Shown: positions 7,791 through 14,770 of the stretch, in pieces
Position numbering within the stretch: the first letter of the stretch is position 1
Layout: each line of letters opens with the position of its first letter
Assembly: GCA_002254415.1 (NCBI GenBank)
Contig: NJDR01000020.1
Coordinates: forward strand, 1 to 14,770
Length of the DNA stretch: 14,770 nt
DNA from: Candidatus Aenigmarchaeota archaeon ex4484_52
GTDB taxonomy: Archaea > EX4484-52
Direction of reading: 5' to 3'
Program-made: the position numbers and the translations under genes
The notes under the pieces: model-generated
Seen by the model: only the letters and a program-made list of their open reading frames with translations
Database searches by the model: none
Told to the model about the DNA's origin: nothing

Positions 7791-9425
7791 TTATTTGGAT
7801 TTACTTAAATGTTCTGCAAAAATTTTTTCTTTGTATCGTCTTAAATAAGGAGTTAATTTTCTTTCAGGGATTTTTATATTTTTTATTCGCTGTTCAATTT
7901 GCTCATCTGTTAATTTCAAATTAATTTTTCTGTTGGGAATATCAATATCAATTATATCATTGTCCCTGACAATGCCTATTGCTCCTCTCAAATATGCTTC
8001 TGGCTCAATGTGTCCAATGCAAGCTCCTGTTGTGCCTCCGGAAAATCTTCCGTCTGTTATAAGAGCAACTTTTTTATATCCCGCTCCTTTTATTGCATCT
8101 GTTGGAGTTAGCATTTCAGGCATTCCGGGTGCCCCGGCAGGTCCCTGAAATGGCAGAACGACAACATCTCCTTCATTGATCTTTTTTTCCTCTATTGCAA
8201 ATAACAGTTCATCTTCTGTATAAAAAACTTTGGCAGGTCCAGTATGCTTCATCATATTGTGGCAAACAGCTGTTTGCTTTATTACAGATGTCTTTGCAAT
8301 ATTTCCCTTTAAAACAGCAATGCCTCCTTCTTTATGATATGGTTTGCTCAATGGTCTTATTATTTCATCATTTAAAACACACCCATCTTCTGCTATCTTT
8401 TTAATAGATTTTCCATTCACAGTCGGGCTGTTTTTTATCTTGTTTTTTAATCTATTTAAAACAGCAGAAATGCCACCTGCTTTATCAATATCTGCCATTT
8501 CATAATTTCCAGCAGGAATAATATTACATATATTTGGAGTTACAGATGAAATTTTATCAAATGTATTTGCTGAAATATTTATATTTAATTCTTTTGCAAT
8601 TGCAATTATATGCAAGACAGCATTAGTGCTTCCCCCCATTGCCATATCAACCATAATTGCATTTTCAAATGCGTTTTTTGTCATAATAGAAGATGGTTTT
8701 ATATTTTTTCTCACAAGTTCAACAATTTTTTTTCCTGTAACATATGCCTGTTTTTTCTTTAATGGGTCAATTGCCAAAGTTGTAGCACAGCCAGTAATTG
8801 ACATCCCTAAGACCTCTGTTATTGTTGCCATTGTATTTGCAGTGAATAGCCCTACACAACTGCCCTGCCCGCAAACACTCTTTCTAAAAAAATTTTCTGC
8901 TTGTTCCTTTGTTATTTTGCCTGCCTTAACTTGCCCAACAATTCCAAAATTCATTATAGGATGGTATTTTTTTCCATCAATTGTATTTGCTTTCATTGGG
9001 CCTCCTGTAAGAATAATTGCAGGCAAATCCAACCTACCTGCTGCCATCAGCATCCCGGGCGTTATTTTGTCGCAATTAGTTACTCCAACCCATCCATCAA
9101 GAGAATGACTCATCGTCATTATTTCAATATTGTCTGCAATATGGTCTCGTGAGGGAAGAGATAGCCGCATTTCAACAAACATTGCAATACCATCACAAAC
9201 CCCAGGCACACCCCACTCTAAAGGAACACCGCCAGCATCTCTTATTCCTCGCTTCACTTCTTTTGTTAATTCATTTAAATGAATATGGCCAGGAATTATG
9301 TCATTGTAGCTATTTGCAACACCAATAAATGGTTTTGAAAAATCTTCTTTTTTCAAACCAGCACTCATAAGCAAAGCTCTGTGAGGCATTGTTTCTATTT
9401 TGTTTTTTAAAATGTCTGATTTCAT
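7791..9425 (-). CDS. ilvD: Dihydroxy-acid dehydratase
   Basis: This iron-sulfur enzyme dehydrates 2,3-dihydroxy-isovalerate and 2,3-dihydroxy-3-methylvalerate to the 2-oxo acids from which valine, leucine and isoleucine are made. The 544 residues are full length. Conserved blocks are NSYNDIIPGHIHL (39-50), VPGVCDGIAM with C77, VTNCDKITPG with C118, CGQGSC with C190, and near the C terminus DGRFSGGTTGACIGH. The PGH motif replaces the PCN motif of the [2Fe-2S] class, so a [4Fe-4S] cluster is likelier (inference). ATG 9425 is preferred over an in-frame TTG at 9434, because a TTTAAATA box sits 25.5 bases upstream of the ATG. The gene belongs with ilvB, ilvN and ilvC further upstream but seems to have its own promoter. 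Confidence 0.96.
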   Translation of the reverse strand: MKSDILKNKIETMPHRALLMSAGLKKEDFSKPFIGVANSYNDIIPGHIHLNELTKEVKRGIRDAGGVPLEWGVPGVCDGIAMFVEMRLSLPSRDHIADNIEIMTMSHSLDGWVGVTNCDKITPGMLMAAGRLDLPAIILTGGPMKANTIDGKKYHPIMNFGIVGQVKAGKITKEQAENFFRKSVCGQGSCVGLFTANTMATITEVLGMSITGCATTLAIDPLKKKQAYVTGKKIVELVRKNIKPSSIMTKNAFENAIMVDMAMGGSTNAVLHIIAIAKELNINISANTFDKISSVTPNICNIIPAGNYEMADIDKAGGISAVLNRLKNKIKNSPTVNGKSIKKIAEDGCVLNDEIIRPLSKPYHKEGGIAVLKGNIAKTSVIKQTAVCHNMMKHTGPAKVFYTEDELLFAIEEKKINEGDVVVLPFQGPAGAPGMPEMLTPTDAIKGAGYKKVALITDGRFSGGTTGACIGHIEPEAYLRGAIGIVRDNDIIDIDIPNRKINLKLTDEQIEQRIKNIKIPERKLTPYLRRYKEKIFAEHLSKSK

Positions 9426-9446
9426 ATAATACAATAATTAACTTTT

Positions 9447-9454
9447 TATTTAAA
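9447..9454 (-). promoter_or_regulatory. TATA-like box of ilvD overlapping the hydrolase stop codon
   Basis: TTTAAATA is centred 25.5 bases before ATG 9425, the expected spacing for a leaderless archaeal transcript. The TAA of the upstream hydrolase gene (9450-9452) lies inside this box. There is no ribosome-binding site before ilvD. It therefore looks separately transcribed, although it is co-directional with its neighbour. Confidence 0.65.
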
Positions 9455-10238
9455 GTTCATTATATAATTTTGTTTTCCTGTCTTTAAATACATTGAATTT
9501 ATTTCTTATTTTATCAACTTCATTTAAATCAATATCTGTTGTTATTATTTCTTCTTTATTTTTTTTTGCTTTTTTGACAAAATTTCCCCAAGGATCAACC
9601 ACAACAGAAGAGCCAAAATAATTTTTATCTTCTATTTTTCCAACCATATTTGCTGCTGCAATAAAAATCTGGTTTTCTATTGCTCTTGCCTTGATCAGAG
9701 TTAGCCAATGCTCTTCTCTTGAATCTGGCCAATTTGCCATTAAAAAAATAAGTTTGACATTTTTATCTGCCAATTTTCTAAAAATCTCAGGAAATCTCAA
9801 ATCATAGCAAATCAAAACAGAGCATTTAATTCCATTAATATCAAAAACAGATAATGCATTTCCTGCATTAAAATATTTCTGCTCATCAGCCAAAGAAAAC
9901 AAATGAATTTTTGAATAACTTGCTTTTAATCTTGCTTTCTTGTCATAAACTAATGCGACATTTCTTATTTTGTTTTTACATTTATTTTTTTCTTTTTCAA
10001 TTATTCCTGCAATAACATTTGCATTTTTTTCTTTTGCAATATTTTTTAAAAATACTGAACTTTTACCACCTATTTTTTCAGCGTATTTTTTTGAGTCCTT
10101 TCCCAGATAACCTGTTGCAAAAAATTCTGGAAAAAGAATAACATCTGAATTTATTTTTTTTATTAATTTGCTTATCTTAGAGAAATTTCTTTCTTTTTCT
10201 TTTTTAACAATTTCCAACTGCACTAAAGATATTTTCAT
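9450..10238 (-). CDS. Carbon-nitrogen hydrolase (nitrilase superfamily, omega-amidase-like)
   Basis: A 262-residue cytoplasmic hydrolase of the nitrilase fold. The Glu-Lys-Cys triad is visible: E38 in LFPEFF, K110 in YSKIHLF and C144 in ICYDLRFPE. The block ANWPDSREEHW followed by KARAIENQ (168-190) resembles omega-amidases of the Nit2/YafV group, which hydrolyse 2-oxoglutaramate or 2-oxosuccinamate. Substrate choice cannot be read from the sequence, so the family is sure but the reaction is inferred. ATG 10238 lies 13 bases after the preceding membrane-protein gene, with no clear ribosome-binding site. A TTAAAATA sequence about 26 bases upstream could be a promoter. A link to branched-chain amino-acid synthesis, for example amide or transamination side-product clean-up, is only suggested by position. 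Confidence 0.9.
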   Translation of the reverse strand: MKISLVQLEIVKKEKERNFSKISKLIKKINSDVILFPEFFATGYLGKDSKKYAEKIGGKSSVFLKNIAKEKNANVIAGIIEKEKNKCKNKIRNVALVYDKKARLKASYSKIHLFSLADEQKYFNAGNALSVFDINGIKCSVLICYDLRFPEIFRKLADKNVKLIFLMANWPDSREEHWLTLIKARAIENQIFIAAANMVGKIEDKNYFGSSVVVDPWGNFVKKAKKNKEEIITTDIDLNEVDKIRNKFNVFKDRKTKLYNEL

Positions 10239-10251
10239 AATTTCTGCAAGA

Positions 10252-11097
10252 TTATCTTATTATTTTAATCTTAATTGCACCATCTATTTGCTCTTTTGAA
10301 AGAGAGTTGCAATCAACAAAACCACCAAGTTCAAAGTCCTGTTCTTGTTTATTTCTGTCAATTAATAATATTTCATTGTAATTATATTTTTTTAATTCTT
10401 GTGCATCACTTGTTTGATTTGGTTTTTGAAGAATAATTTCTCTTTGACTTTTATACAATCTTATCTCTATTGTTTTTTTTGTTTTTCCCGGAATTTCAAC
10501 AACATCCCTGTAAAAACTTTTATTGTCCAAATAATATGTTAAATGATGATGCAAATCATAACTTTTATTTATTGGATAAAAGCAGACCTTGTATTTTGGT
10601 ATTTTTTCAAAATTAGAAAGAAAAAAATTATTCTTAATTGTAATTGTTTGCAAAAGTACATGATTTTCTCTGTTAGAATATTCCATTTCTTTATTGCCAA
10701 ATACCTGGCTGTAATCTACCGAAGATACTGTCTCTATTTGCGTCCGCATTCCAATATTTGCAACACCAATAATCGCCGCAAAAATAATTATTGCAAACGG
10801 AATTATAATTCCGTATGTTTTTTTATGACCTGAATTATGAAATTTGCGTTTTTTTGAGCCGGATATGTGAAAACCAATAGCCATTAATAAAATTGCTGAA
10901 ATACCCATTATTGCAATTATTGAGTTTTTTTGTAATTTCCATGCACCAATAAAATAAGCAATTGTAATTATGTAAGAAAATGCAGATAAAATATACATAA
11001 GAGGGTAAATTTTTTTTGTGCGAAAATAAGCAAGACCTAAAATTATGAGCAATGGAATAAATAATAAAATAAATATAAATGTTATCATTTTAATCAC
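10252..11097 (-). CDS. Membrane protein with four N-terminal helices and a soluble C-terminal domain, unknown function
   Basis: The first 115 residues hold four hydrophobic helices at about 4-24, 31-50, 59-78 and 95-114, with a basic loop (SGSKKRKFHNSGHKK) before the fourth. The remaining 165 residues are polar and beta-rich, starting IETVSSVDYSQVFGN and ending DGAIKIKIIR. No known domain or catalytic motif is recognised. The start is uncertain. GTG 11097 overlaps the stop of the small upstream gene by four bases (GTGA), which suggests translational coupling. ATG 11088 is also in frame and would remove three residues. The gene is co-transcribed with the 58-residue membrane protein, and the two may work together. 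Confidence 0.75.
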   Translation of the reverse strand: MIKMITFIFILLFIPLLIILGLAYFRTKKIYPLMYILSAFSYIITIAYFIGAWKLQKNSIIAIMGISAILLMAIGFHISGSKKRKFHNSGHKKTYGIIIPFAIIIFAAIIGVANIGMRTQIETVSSVDYSQVFGNKEMEYSNRENHVLLQTITIKNNFFLSNFEKIPKYKVCFYPINKSYDLHHHLTYYLDNKSFYRDVVEIPGKTKKTIEIRLYKSQREIILQKPNQTSDAQELKKYNYNEILLIDRNKQEQDFELGGFVDCNSLSKEQIDGAIKIKIIR

Positions 11098-11270
11098 TTA
11101 TTTTTAATTTTAAGCATATTTCCTGCTGAATAAAATATTATTGTAATGCATACAAGAATTGTTAATTTTATTTCTTTTCCAAATAATAAAATATATTCTC
11201 CTGCAAAATACAGCAAACTTGCAATTGCAAAAAATCCACCAACAATGTAAAAAATTATTTCTGGTTTCAT
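11094..11270 (-). CDS. Small two-helix membrane protein, unknown function
   Basis: The protein has 58 residues from ATG 11270 (MKPEIIFYIVGG) and two hydrophobic segments, about 5-27 and 34-50, with a basic C terminus (KIKNK). A TTTTTATA box is centred 24.5 bases before ATG 11270, which decides this start over an in-frame TTG at 11324 or ATG at 11279. The TTG would also overlap the end of ilvC. The stop overlaps the start of the next membrane-protein gene. No family is recognised. Confidence 0.65.
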   Translation of the reverse strand: MKPEIIFYIVGGFFAIASLLYFAGEYILLFGKEIKLTILVCITIIFYSAGNMLKIKNK

Positions 11271-11290
11271 AAATAGCATCACTACATAAT

Positions 11291-11298
11291 TATAAAAA
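11291..11298 (-). promoter_or_regulatory. TATA-like box of the small membrane-protein gene
   Basis: TTTTTATA is centred 24.5 bases before ATG 11270 in the short gap after ilvC. The same spacing occurs at DP2, ilvD and ilvN. It would drive the two membrane-protein genes and perhaps the hydrolase as a unit separate from ilvN-ilvC. Confidence 0.5.
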
Positions 11299-11317
11299 CT
11301 TATTATTGTCGCTAATC

Positions 11318-12325
11318 TCAACAAACTTTGTATAATCTTTTTTTCTCAAACAATTTCCTAATCTCTTTTCCTGTAATTTCTATTTCCTCATGTTCTTCTT
11401 TTTTTCTTAATTCATTGAATTTGTTGTTTCCAGATCTATATTCATCAAGCCATTCTTTTGCAAATTCGCCGGATTCAATTCGGTCAAGAGCATTTTCCAT
11501 TATTTTTTTTGTCTCATCTGTAATTATTTTTGGACCAACTGTTCGCCCTCCGTATTCTGCTGTGTTTGATACAACCTTCCACATATGCTGCAGTCCACCC
11601 TCATAAAGCAAATCTACAATAAGTTTAACTTCATGCATACATTCAAAATATGCCATTTGAGGAGGATAGCCCTTTTTTACAAGTGTTTCAAAACCTGCTT
11701 TAATTAATTCTGTAAGACCTCCGCAAAGAACACATTGCTCTCCAAATAAGTCAGAAAATGTTTCCTGATTAAAACTGCATTCAAAAACACCTGCTCTTGT
11801 AAATCCCATTGCTTTTGCCATTTCAAGAGCAATATTTTTTGCATTTCCGCTAAAATCATTTTCAACAGCAATTAAGCCTGGAACTCCAAAACCCTCTAAA
11901 TATCTTTTTCGCTCTTCTGTTCCAGGGGATTTTGGAGCAACCATAATTACATCAACATTTTTTGGAGGAATTATTTGCTTGTATGAGATATTAAATCCAT
12001 GAGAGAAACTTAATGTTTTTCCTTCTGTAATATATTCTTTTATATGCTCATCATATATTCGTTTTTGTATTTCATCAGGTATTAAAATATGGATAATGTC
12101 TGCTTGGTTTGCTGCTTCATCTATTTCAAAAACATTCAGCCCGTCGCTTTGTGCTTTTTGAAAAGAAGCTCCATTTTTCCGCACACCGACAATTACATTT
12201 AATCCAGAGTCCTTCATACAATTTGCTTGTGCTTTTCCTTGCGATCCATAACCAATTACAGCTATTTTTTTGTTTTTCAAAACAGATGAATTAACATCTG
12301 CATCATGATATATTTTTGTTTTCAT
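11318..12325 (-). CDS. ilvC: Ketol-acid reductoisomerase (class I)
   Basis: This enzyme uses NAD(P)H and Mg2+ to convert acetolactate and acetohydroxybutyrate to dihydroxy-acids, the step between IlvBN and IlvD. The 335 residues are the length of the short class-I form. The Rossmann motif GYGSQG is at 25-30 and the cofactor loop VGVRKNGASF follows. Its Arg and Ser suggest NADPH (inference). SHGFNI (108-113) carries the conserved His. The knotted C-terminal domain has the metal-binding D192 and E196 in FSDLFGEQ, E228 and E232 in FECMHE, and SNTAEYGG (253-260). ATG 12325 has a clear GAGGA site six bases upstream. That site begins right after the ilvN stop, so the gene is the second cistron of ilvN-ilvC. 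Confidence 0.97.
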   Translation of the reverse strand: MKTKIYHDADVNSSVLKNKKIAVIGYGSQGKAQANCMKDSGLNVIVGVRKNGASFQKAQSDGLNVFEIDEAANQADIIHILIPDEIQKRIYDEHIKEYITEGKTLSFSHGFNISYKQIIPPKNVDVIMVAPKSPGTEERKRYLEGFGVPGLIAVENDFSGNAKNIALEMAKAMGFTRAGVFECSFNQETFSDLFGEQCVLCGGLTELIKAGFETLVKKGYPPQMAYFECMHEVKLIVDLLYEGGLQHMWKVVSNTAEYGGRTVGPKIITDETKKIMENALDRIESGEFAKEWLDEYRSGNNKFNELRKKEEHEEIEITGKEIRKLFEKKRLYKVC

Positions 12326-12331
12326 TTTATT

Positions 12332-12337
12332 TCCTCT
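12332..12337 (-). promoter_or_regulatory. Ribosome-binding site of ilvC
   Basis: AGAGGA lies six bases before the ilvC ATG, and its first base is the last base of the ilvN TAA. It contrasts with the neighbouring genes that start without such a site, and supports translation of ilvC as an internal cistron. Confidence 0.7.
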
Positions 12338-12843
12338 TATTTTATATTATTATCATTATTGTTATTTCCAATATTTTTGATTGCAATAGTCCCGCTTCTT
12401 GTAATTTTTATTATTTTCTTATCAGATAAAATATCAATGAAATTCTTGATTTTGTTTGGGTTTTCTGTTATTTCAATAATTATATTTGATCTGGTAATGT
12501 CAATTATTTTTGCCTTAAATAAATTTACATTGTCTATAATTTCGTCTCTTTCTTTTTCTCCTTTTATATTTAATTTAATCAGGCACAATTCTTTTACAAT
12601 TGTGTTTTCTGTCAAATCAGAAACACCGACGACATCTATTGACTTGGTTAATTGTTTTTTCAACTGAATTATTGTTTTTTCATCGCAATTAAGGGTAATT
12701 ATTATTCTTGAAAATCCTTTTTTCTCTGTTGAACCCACGGCAATTGTATCAATATTAAAACCTCTCCTGACAAACAAGCCGCATAATTTTAACAAAACGC
12801 CTGGGTCATCTACAACAAGTATTGATAAAATATAAGTTTTCAT
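12337..12843 (-). CDS. ilvN: Acetolactate synthase small (regulatory) subunit
   Basis: This subunit stimulates the catalytic subunit IlvB and carries the valine feedback site. The 168 residues match the family. An N-terminal ACT domain (about 1-75) includes DDPGVLLKLCGLF, RRGFNIDTIAVG and FSRIIITL. A second ferredoxin-like domain covers about 85-158. The tail is low-complexity and Asn-rich (IGNNNNDNNIK). Compared with E. coli IlvH, Gly14 and Asn29 of the valine pocket are kept (G15, N30), but Asn11 is Asp12. Valine control is therefore plausible but not certain. A TTTTAAAT box sits 25.5 bases upstream of the ATG. Unusually, ilvB is not adjacent: about 870 bases of mostly decayed DNA lie between them. 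Confidence 0.94.
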   Translation of the reverse strand: MKTYILSILVVDDPGVLLKLCGLFVRRGFNIDTIAVGSTEKKGFSRIIITLNCDEKTIIQLKKQLTKSIDVVGVSDLTENTIVKELCLIKLNIKGEKERDEIIDNVNLFKAKIIDITRSNIIIEITENPNKIKNFIDILSDKKIIKITRSGTIAIKNIGNNNNDNNIK

Positions 12844-13153
12844 AACACAATATTTATATTATAAATTTAAAAGTTAAACGCTTAAACACCATAGTAGTAT
12901 TGTTTATATTTTTGTTGTGATTATAGTAACCAATCACTACACCAACCAACATATACCACAAGAGCTATTATAATAAAATCAATTGATGAAAAGCGTGCTA
13001 TCATCTATATTGAGGAAACCATTACTCTAATCCTAAATGCATTAGATATACATATTGGAATCAGCATGGCAATATGCACAAACATTATAGAGACCAATAT
13101 GGTTGCATTGTTTCTCATATTTTATTCATATCCATAATGTGATTATCTCAAAT
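12844..13153. other. Intergenic stretch without an intact gene
   Basis: This stretch holds the ilvN promoter and then about 250 bases that are richer in C than the surroundings. On the - strand, 12921-13118 reads as a membrane-like 65-codon frame starting MRNNATILVSIMF with one TAG at 13005-13007. On the + strand, 12898-13137 is stop-free for 79 codons but lacks an early start. It is probably another decayed gene; the strand cannot be decided, though the - strand would match all neighbours. Confidence 0.3.
12865..12872 (-). promoter_or_regulatory. TATA-like box of ilvN-ilvC
   Basis: TTTTAAAT is centred 25.5 bases before the ilvN ATG, again the spacing of a leaderless transcript, and no ribosome-binding site precedes the ATG. 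It suggests ilvN-ilvC are transcribed independently of ilvB. Confidence 0.55.
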
Positions 13154-13622
13154 CTAATTAATTATTTTTTGTTTGGTTTTGGTTGGTGATTTTATGAAAA
13201 ATAATAAAAAAGCAAATATAAAAAGAAACAATAGTAAAAAAATTTCATAAAATATTTTGCTTGTGTTTTTAAGAAAATTTATTAATATTAGCAAAGAAAC
13301 TATAATTCTAGTAATATTTATGATTTTTTTTGTTTTCATAGTTTTCTCAGCAATATGATAATCATAAATATCTATAATAAAATATGTTAAAAGCATTAAT
13401 ATAATTAGAATAACAAGTATACCGCAAATAAATTCAAATATAGTCTCTCATCGCCATTATAAAGTATGTAAAAAACACCAAACCATATGAGTAATAAAAC
13501 TACTAAAAAATTAAGTAATTTTTATTACCAGAATAATATCATATGAGAAAATAATTTGTCAAATATTATATATTGACCAAAAACATAAAAACAATTGATA
13601 TTATCCAATATATTATTTTCAT
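13154..13622 (-). pseudogene. Decayed multi-helix membrane protein between ilvB and ilvN
   Basis: Three frames join into one hydrophobic protein. From ATG 13622 the first gives MKIIYWIISIVFMFLV and stops. A second frame reads FGQYIIFDKLFSHMI, meets two TAA codons (13522-13527) and goes on with LLNFLVVLLLIWFGVFYIL and YNGDE. The third begins near 13440, FEFICGILVILIILMLL, and contains an intact stretch from ATG 13396 of 80 codons with two strong helices, ending KSPTKTKQKIIN. A TTACATA sequence 24 bases before ATG 13622 looks like its old promoter. At least two frameshifts and a double stop are present. The 80-codon part could still be expressed as a small membrane protein, but its frame continues upstream without a start, which favours a remnant. 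No family is recognised. Confidence 0.6.
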
Positions 13623-13712
13623 TTAATATTCTTCTATTACTTTATGTAAGCACTTGAAAATGAAACATAAAAAATTCCAAGAAGCAAAAACAAAAGAATG
13701 TAAAAGTTTTAT

Positions 13713-14770
13713 TCATATTAATCCATCAAAAATTTCATATCCTGCTTTTTCCATACAACCACCAAATGCATCTTTTAATTCTCCCATTGGCGGAAGCATC
13801 GGCAAAATATTTGACTCTGGCTCAATTGCAATATTTACAAGAGTTGTTTCATTATTTTTAATTGCTTGTAACAGAGCATCTTTAATTTCACTTGGTCTTT
13901 CAACAAATATTCCTTCTAATCCATACGCCTCTGCCATTTTTACAAAATTAGTTGTTTTTCCAAGATTAACCTGAGAATATCTTTTGTCGTAAAATATTTC
14001 AAGCCACTGCCGAACCATTCCCAGATAATTATTGTTAAATATAATTGGAGTTATTTTTATGCTTTCTTCTTTTGCTGTTGCAAGTTCCTGACTATTCATT
14101 AAAAAAGAACCATCTCCGTCAATATCAAATACCTCAACATTTGGCTTTGCTATTTTTGCACCTATTGCAAAAGGGAATCCAGACCCCATTGTCCCAAATC
14201 CACCACTGCTAATAAATGTTCGAGTGGTATTTCTTTCAAGGAAATGAGCTGCATACATTTGATGCTGTCCCACACCCGTAGTAATAATATCTGTGTCTTT
14301 TATTATATTATTTATTTCTTTTATTACTTTTCTTGGATCTATTGGTATTTTATTTATATCTGTGTCGCAAGAGCAAATCTGCTTTATTTTTTTCATTTTT
14401 TTTGACCACTCTGTTTCTTTTGGTGATTTCAATTTCACTTTCAAAACTGACAAAATATCATCTAAAACCAATTTCAAATCTCCTATAATTGACATATCAA
14501 TATTAATATTTTTGTTGATTTCAGAAGGGTCAATATCAATATGTATTATTTTTGCATCCCGTGCAAATTCACTTGTCTTGCCCGTAATCCTGTCTGAAAA
14601 GCGACATCCAAAAACAATAATCAAATCGGCATTCATAATTGCATAATTTGCACTTTTTCTCCCATGCATACCCAACATCCCAAGACACAAAGCATGATTT
14701 TCCGGAATTGCTCCTTTTCCCATAAGTGTTGTCACAGCAGGAATATTAAGCATCTCTATTAGTTGATTTA
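13713..14770 (-). CDS. ilvB: Acetolactate synthase large (catalytic) subunit, C-terminal part
   Basis: This thiamine-diphosphate enzyme joins two pyruvates, or pyruvate and 2-oxobutyrate, in the first common step of branched-chain amino-acid synthesis. The frame stays open to the right edge (NQLIEMLNIPAVTTLMGKG at the edge), so roughly the C-terminal 350 of about 560 residues are present. The central FAD-associated domain includes FGCRFSDRITGKT. The C-terminal ThDP domain includes GGFGTMGSGFPFAIGAK and the cofactor/Mg motif GDGSFLMNSQEL ending in FNNNYLG. The Met at 14751-14753 is internal and not the start. The gene is upstream of ilvN on the same strand but separated by decayed DNA. No lesion is seen in the visible part. 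Confidence 0.96.
   Translation of the reverse strand, partial: NQLIEMLNIPAVTTLMGKGAIPENHALCLGMLGMHGRKSANYAIMNADLIIVFGCRFSDRITGKTSEFARDAKIIHIDIDPSEINKNINIDMSIIGDLKLVLDDILSVLKVKLKSPKETEWSKKMKKIKQICSCDTDINKIPIDPRKVIKEINNIIKDTDIITTGVGQHQMYAAHFLERNTTRTFISSGGFGTMGSGFPFAIGAKIAKPNVEVFDIDGDGSFLMNSQELATAKEESIKITPIIFNNNYLGMVRQWLEIFYDKRYSQVNLGKTTNFVKMAEAYGLEGIFVERPSEIKDALLQAIKNNETTLVNIAIEPESNILPMLPPMGELKDAFGGCMEKAGYEIFDGLI

Noticed and set aside
8626..9108. 160-codon + strand ORF inside ilvD
   Set aside because: It lies wholly antisense to strongly conserved ilvD sequence. Long antisense frames are expected there.
9426..9434. TTG start for ilvD three codons upstream
   Set aside because: The TATA-like box is correctly spaced from ATG 9425, and the extra residues are not part of the family.
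11271..11324. TTG start giving a 76-residue version of the small membrane protein
   Set aside because: It would overlap the end of ilvC and contain the promoter box. ATG 11270 fits the box spacing.
1..14770. CRISPR arrays, insertion sequences, tRNA or rRNA genes
   Set aside because: No regularly spaced repeats, transposase-like ORFs, terminal inverted repeats, or tRNA-like or rRNA-like stretches were seen on reading. A dedicated tRNA scan was not possible.

Overview
The window is strongly AT-rich and reads as archaeal chromosome. The best evidence is the large subunit of the archaeal family-D replicative DNA polymerase (DP2) and an A-type (archaeal/vacuolar) ATP synthase catalytic subunit. 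Several genes also have TTTAAATA-like boxes centred about 25 bases upstream of their ATG, as expected for leaderless archaeal transcripts. The lineage cannot be fixed from this sequence alone. Small size, low GC and compact genes would suit a DPANN-type or other uncultivated archaeon, but that is inference.

Layout. Positions 3-98 hold the tail of an upstream + strand gene, followed by atpA (112-1854, +). Everything else lies on the - strand. DP2 (1871-5767) converges on atpA with a 16-base gap. It carries a 137-residue mini-intein (2618-3028) inserted directly in front of the catalytic DGDED motif. From 5792 to 7765 there is no intact gene, only a series of decayed genes: an M28-family peptidase broken by frameshifts and a stop, an unidentified gene in several frames, a further fragment, and the N-terminal quarter or so of an L-asparaginase. 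Next, in + coordinate order, come ilvD (7791-9425), a nitrilase/omega-amidase-like hydrolase (9450-10238), a four-helix membrane protein (10252-11097), a 58-residue two-helix membrane protein (11094-11270), ilvC (11318-12325), ilvN (12337-12843), a decayed membrane-protein gene (13154-13622) and the C-terminal part of ilvB (13713 to the window end).

How the genes fit together. Read in their direction of transcription, ilvB, ilvN, ilvC and ilvD encode the common part of the valine/isoleucine pathway: acetolactate synthase large and small subunits, ketol-acid reductoisomerase and dihydroxy-acid dehydratase. ilvN and ilvC are a tight pair, with the ilvC ribosome-binding site directly after the ilvN stop. 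The cluster is interrupted twice: by decayed membrane-protein DNA between ilvB and ilvN, and by two unknown membrane proteins plus the hydrolase between ilvC and ilvD. ilvD, ilvN, the 58-residue gene and DP2 each appear to have their own promoter.

Most notable points: the very small intein with Asn instead of His as its penultimate residue at the polymerase active site; about 2 kb of same-strand pseudogenes that ATG-based ORF calling would largely miss; a consistent leaderless-promoter pattern; and atpA not followed by atpB.
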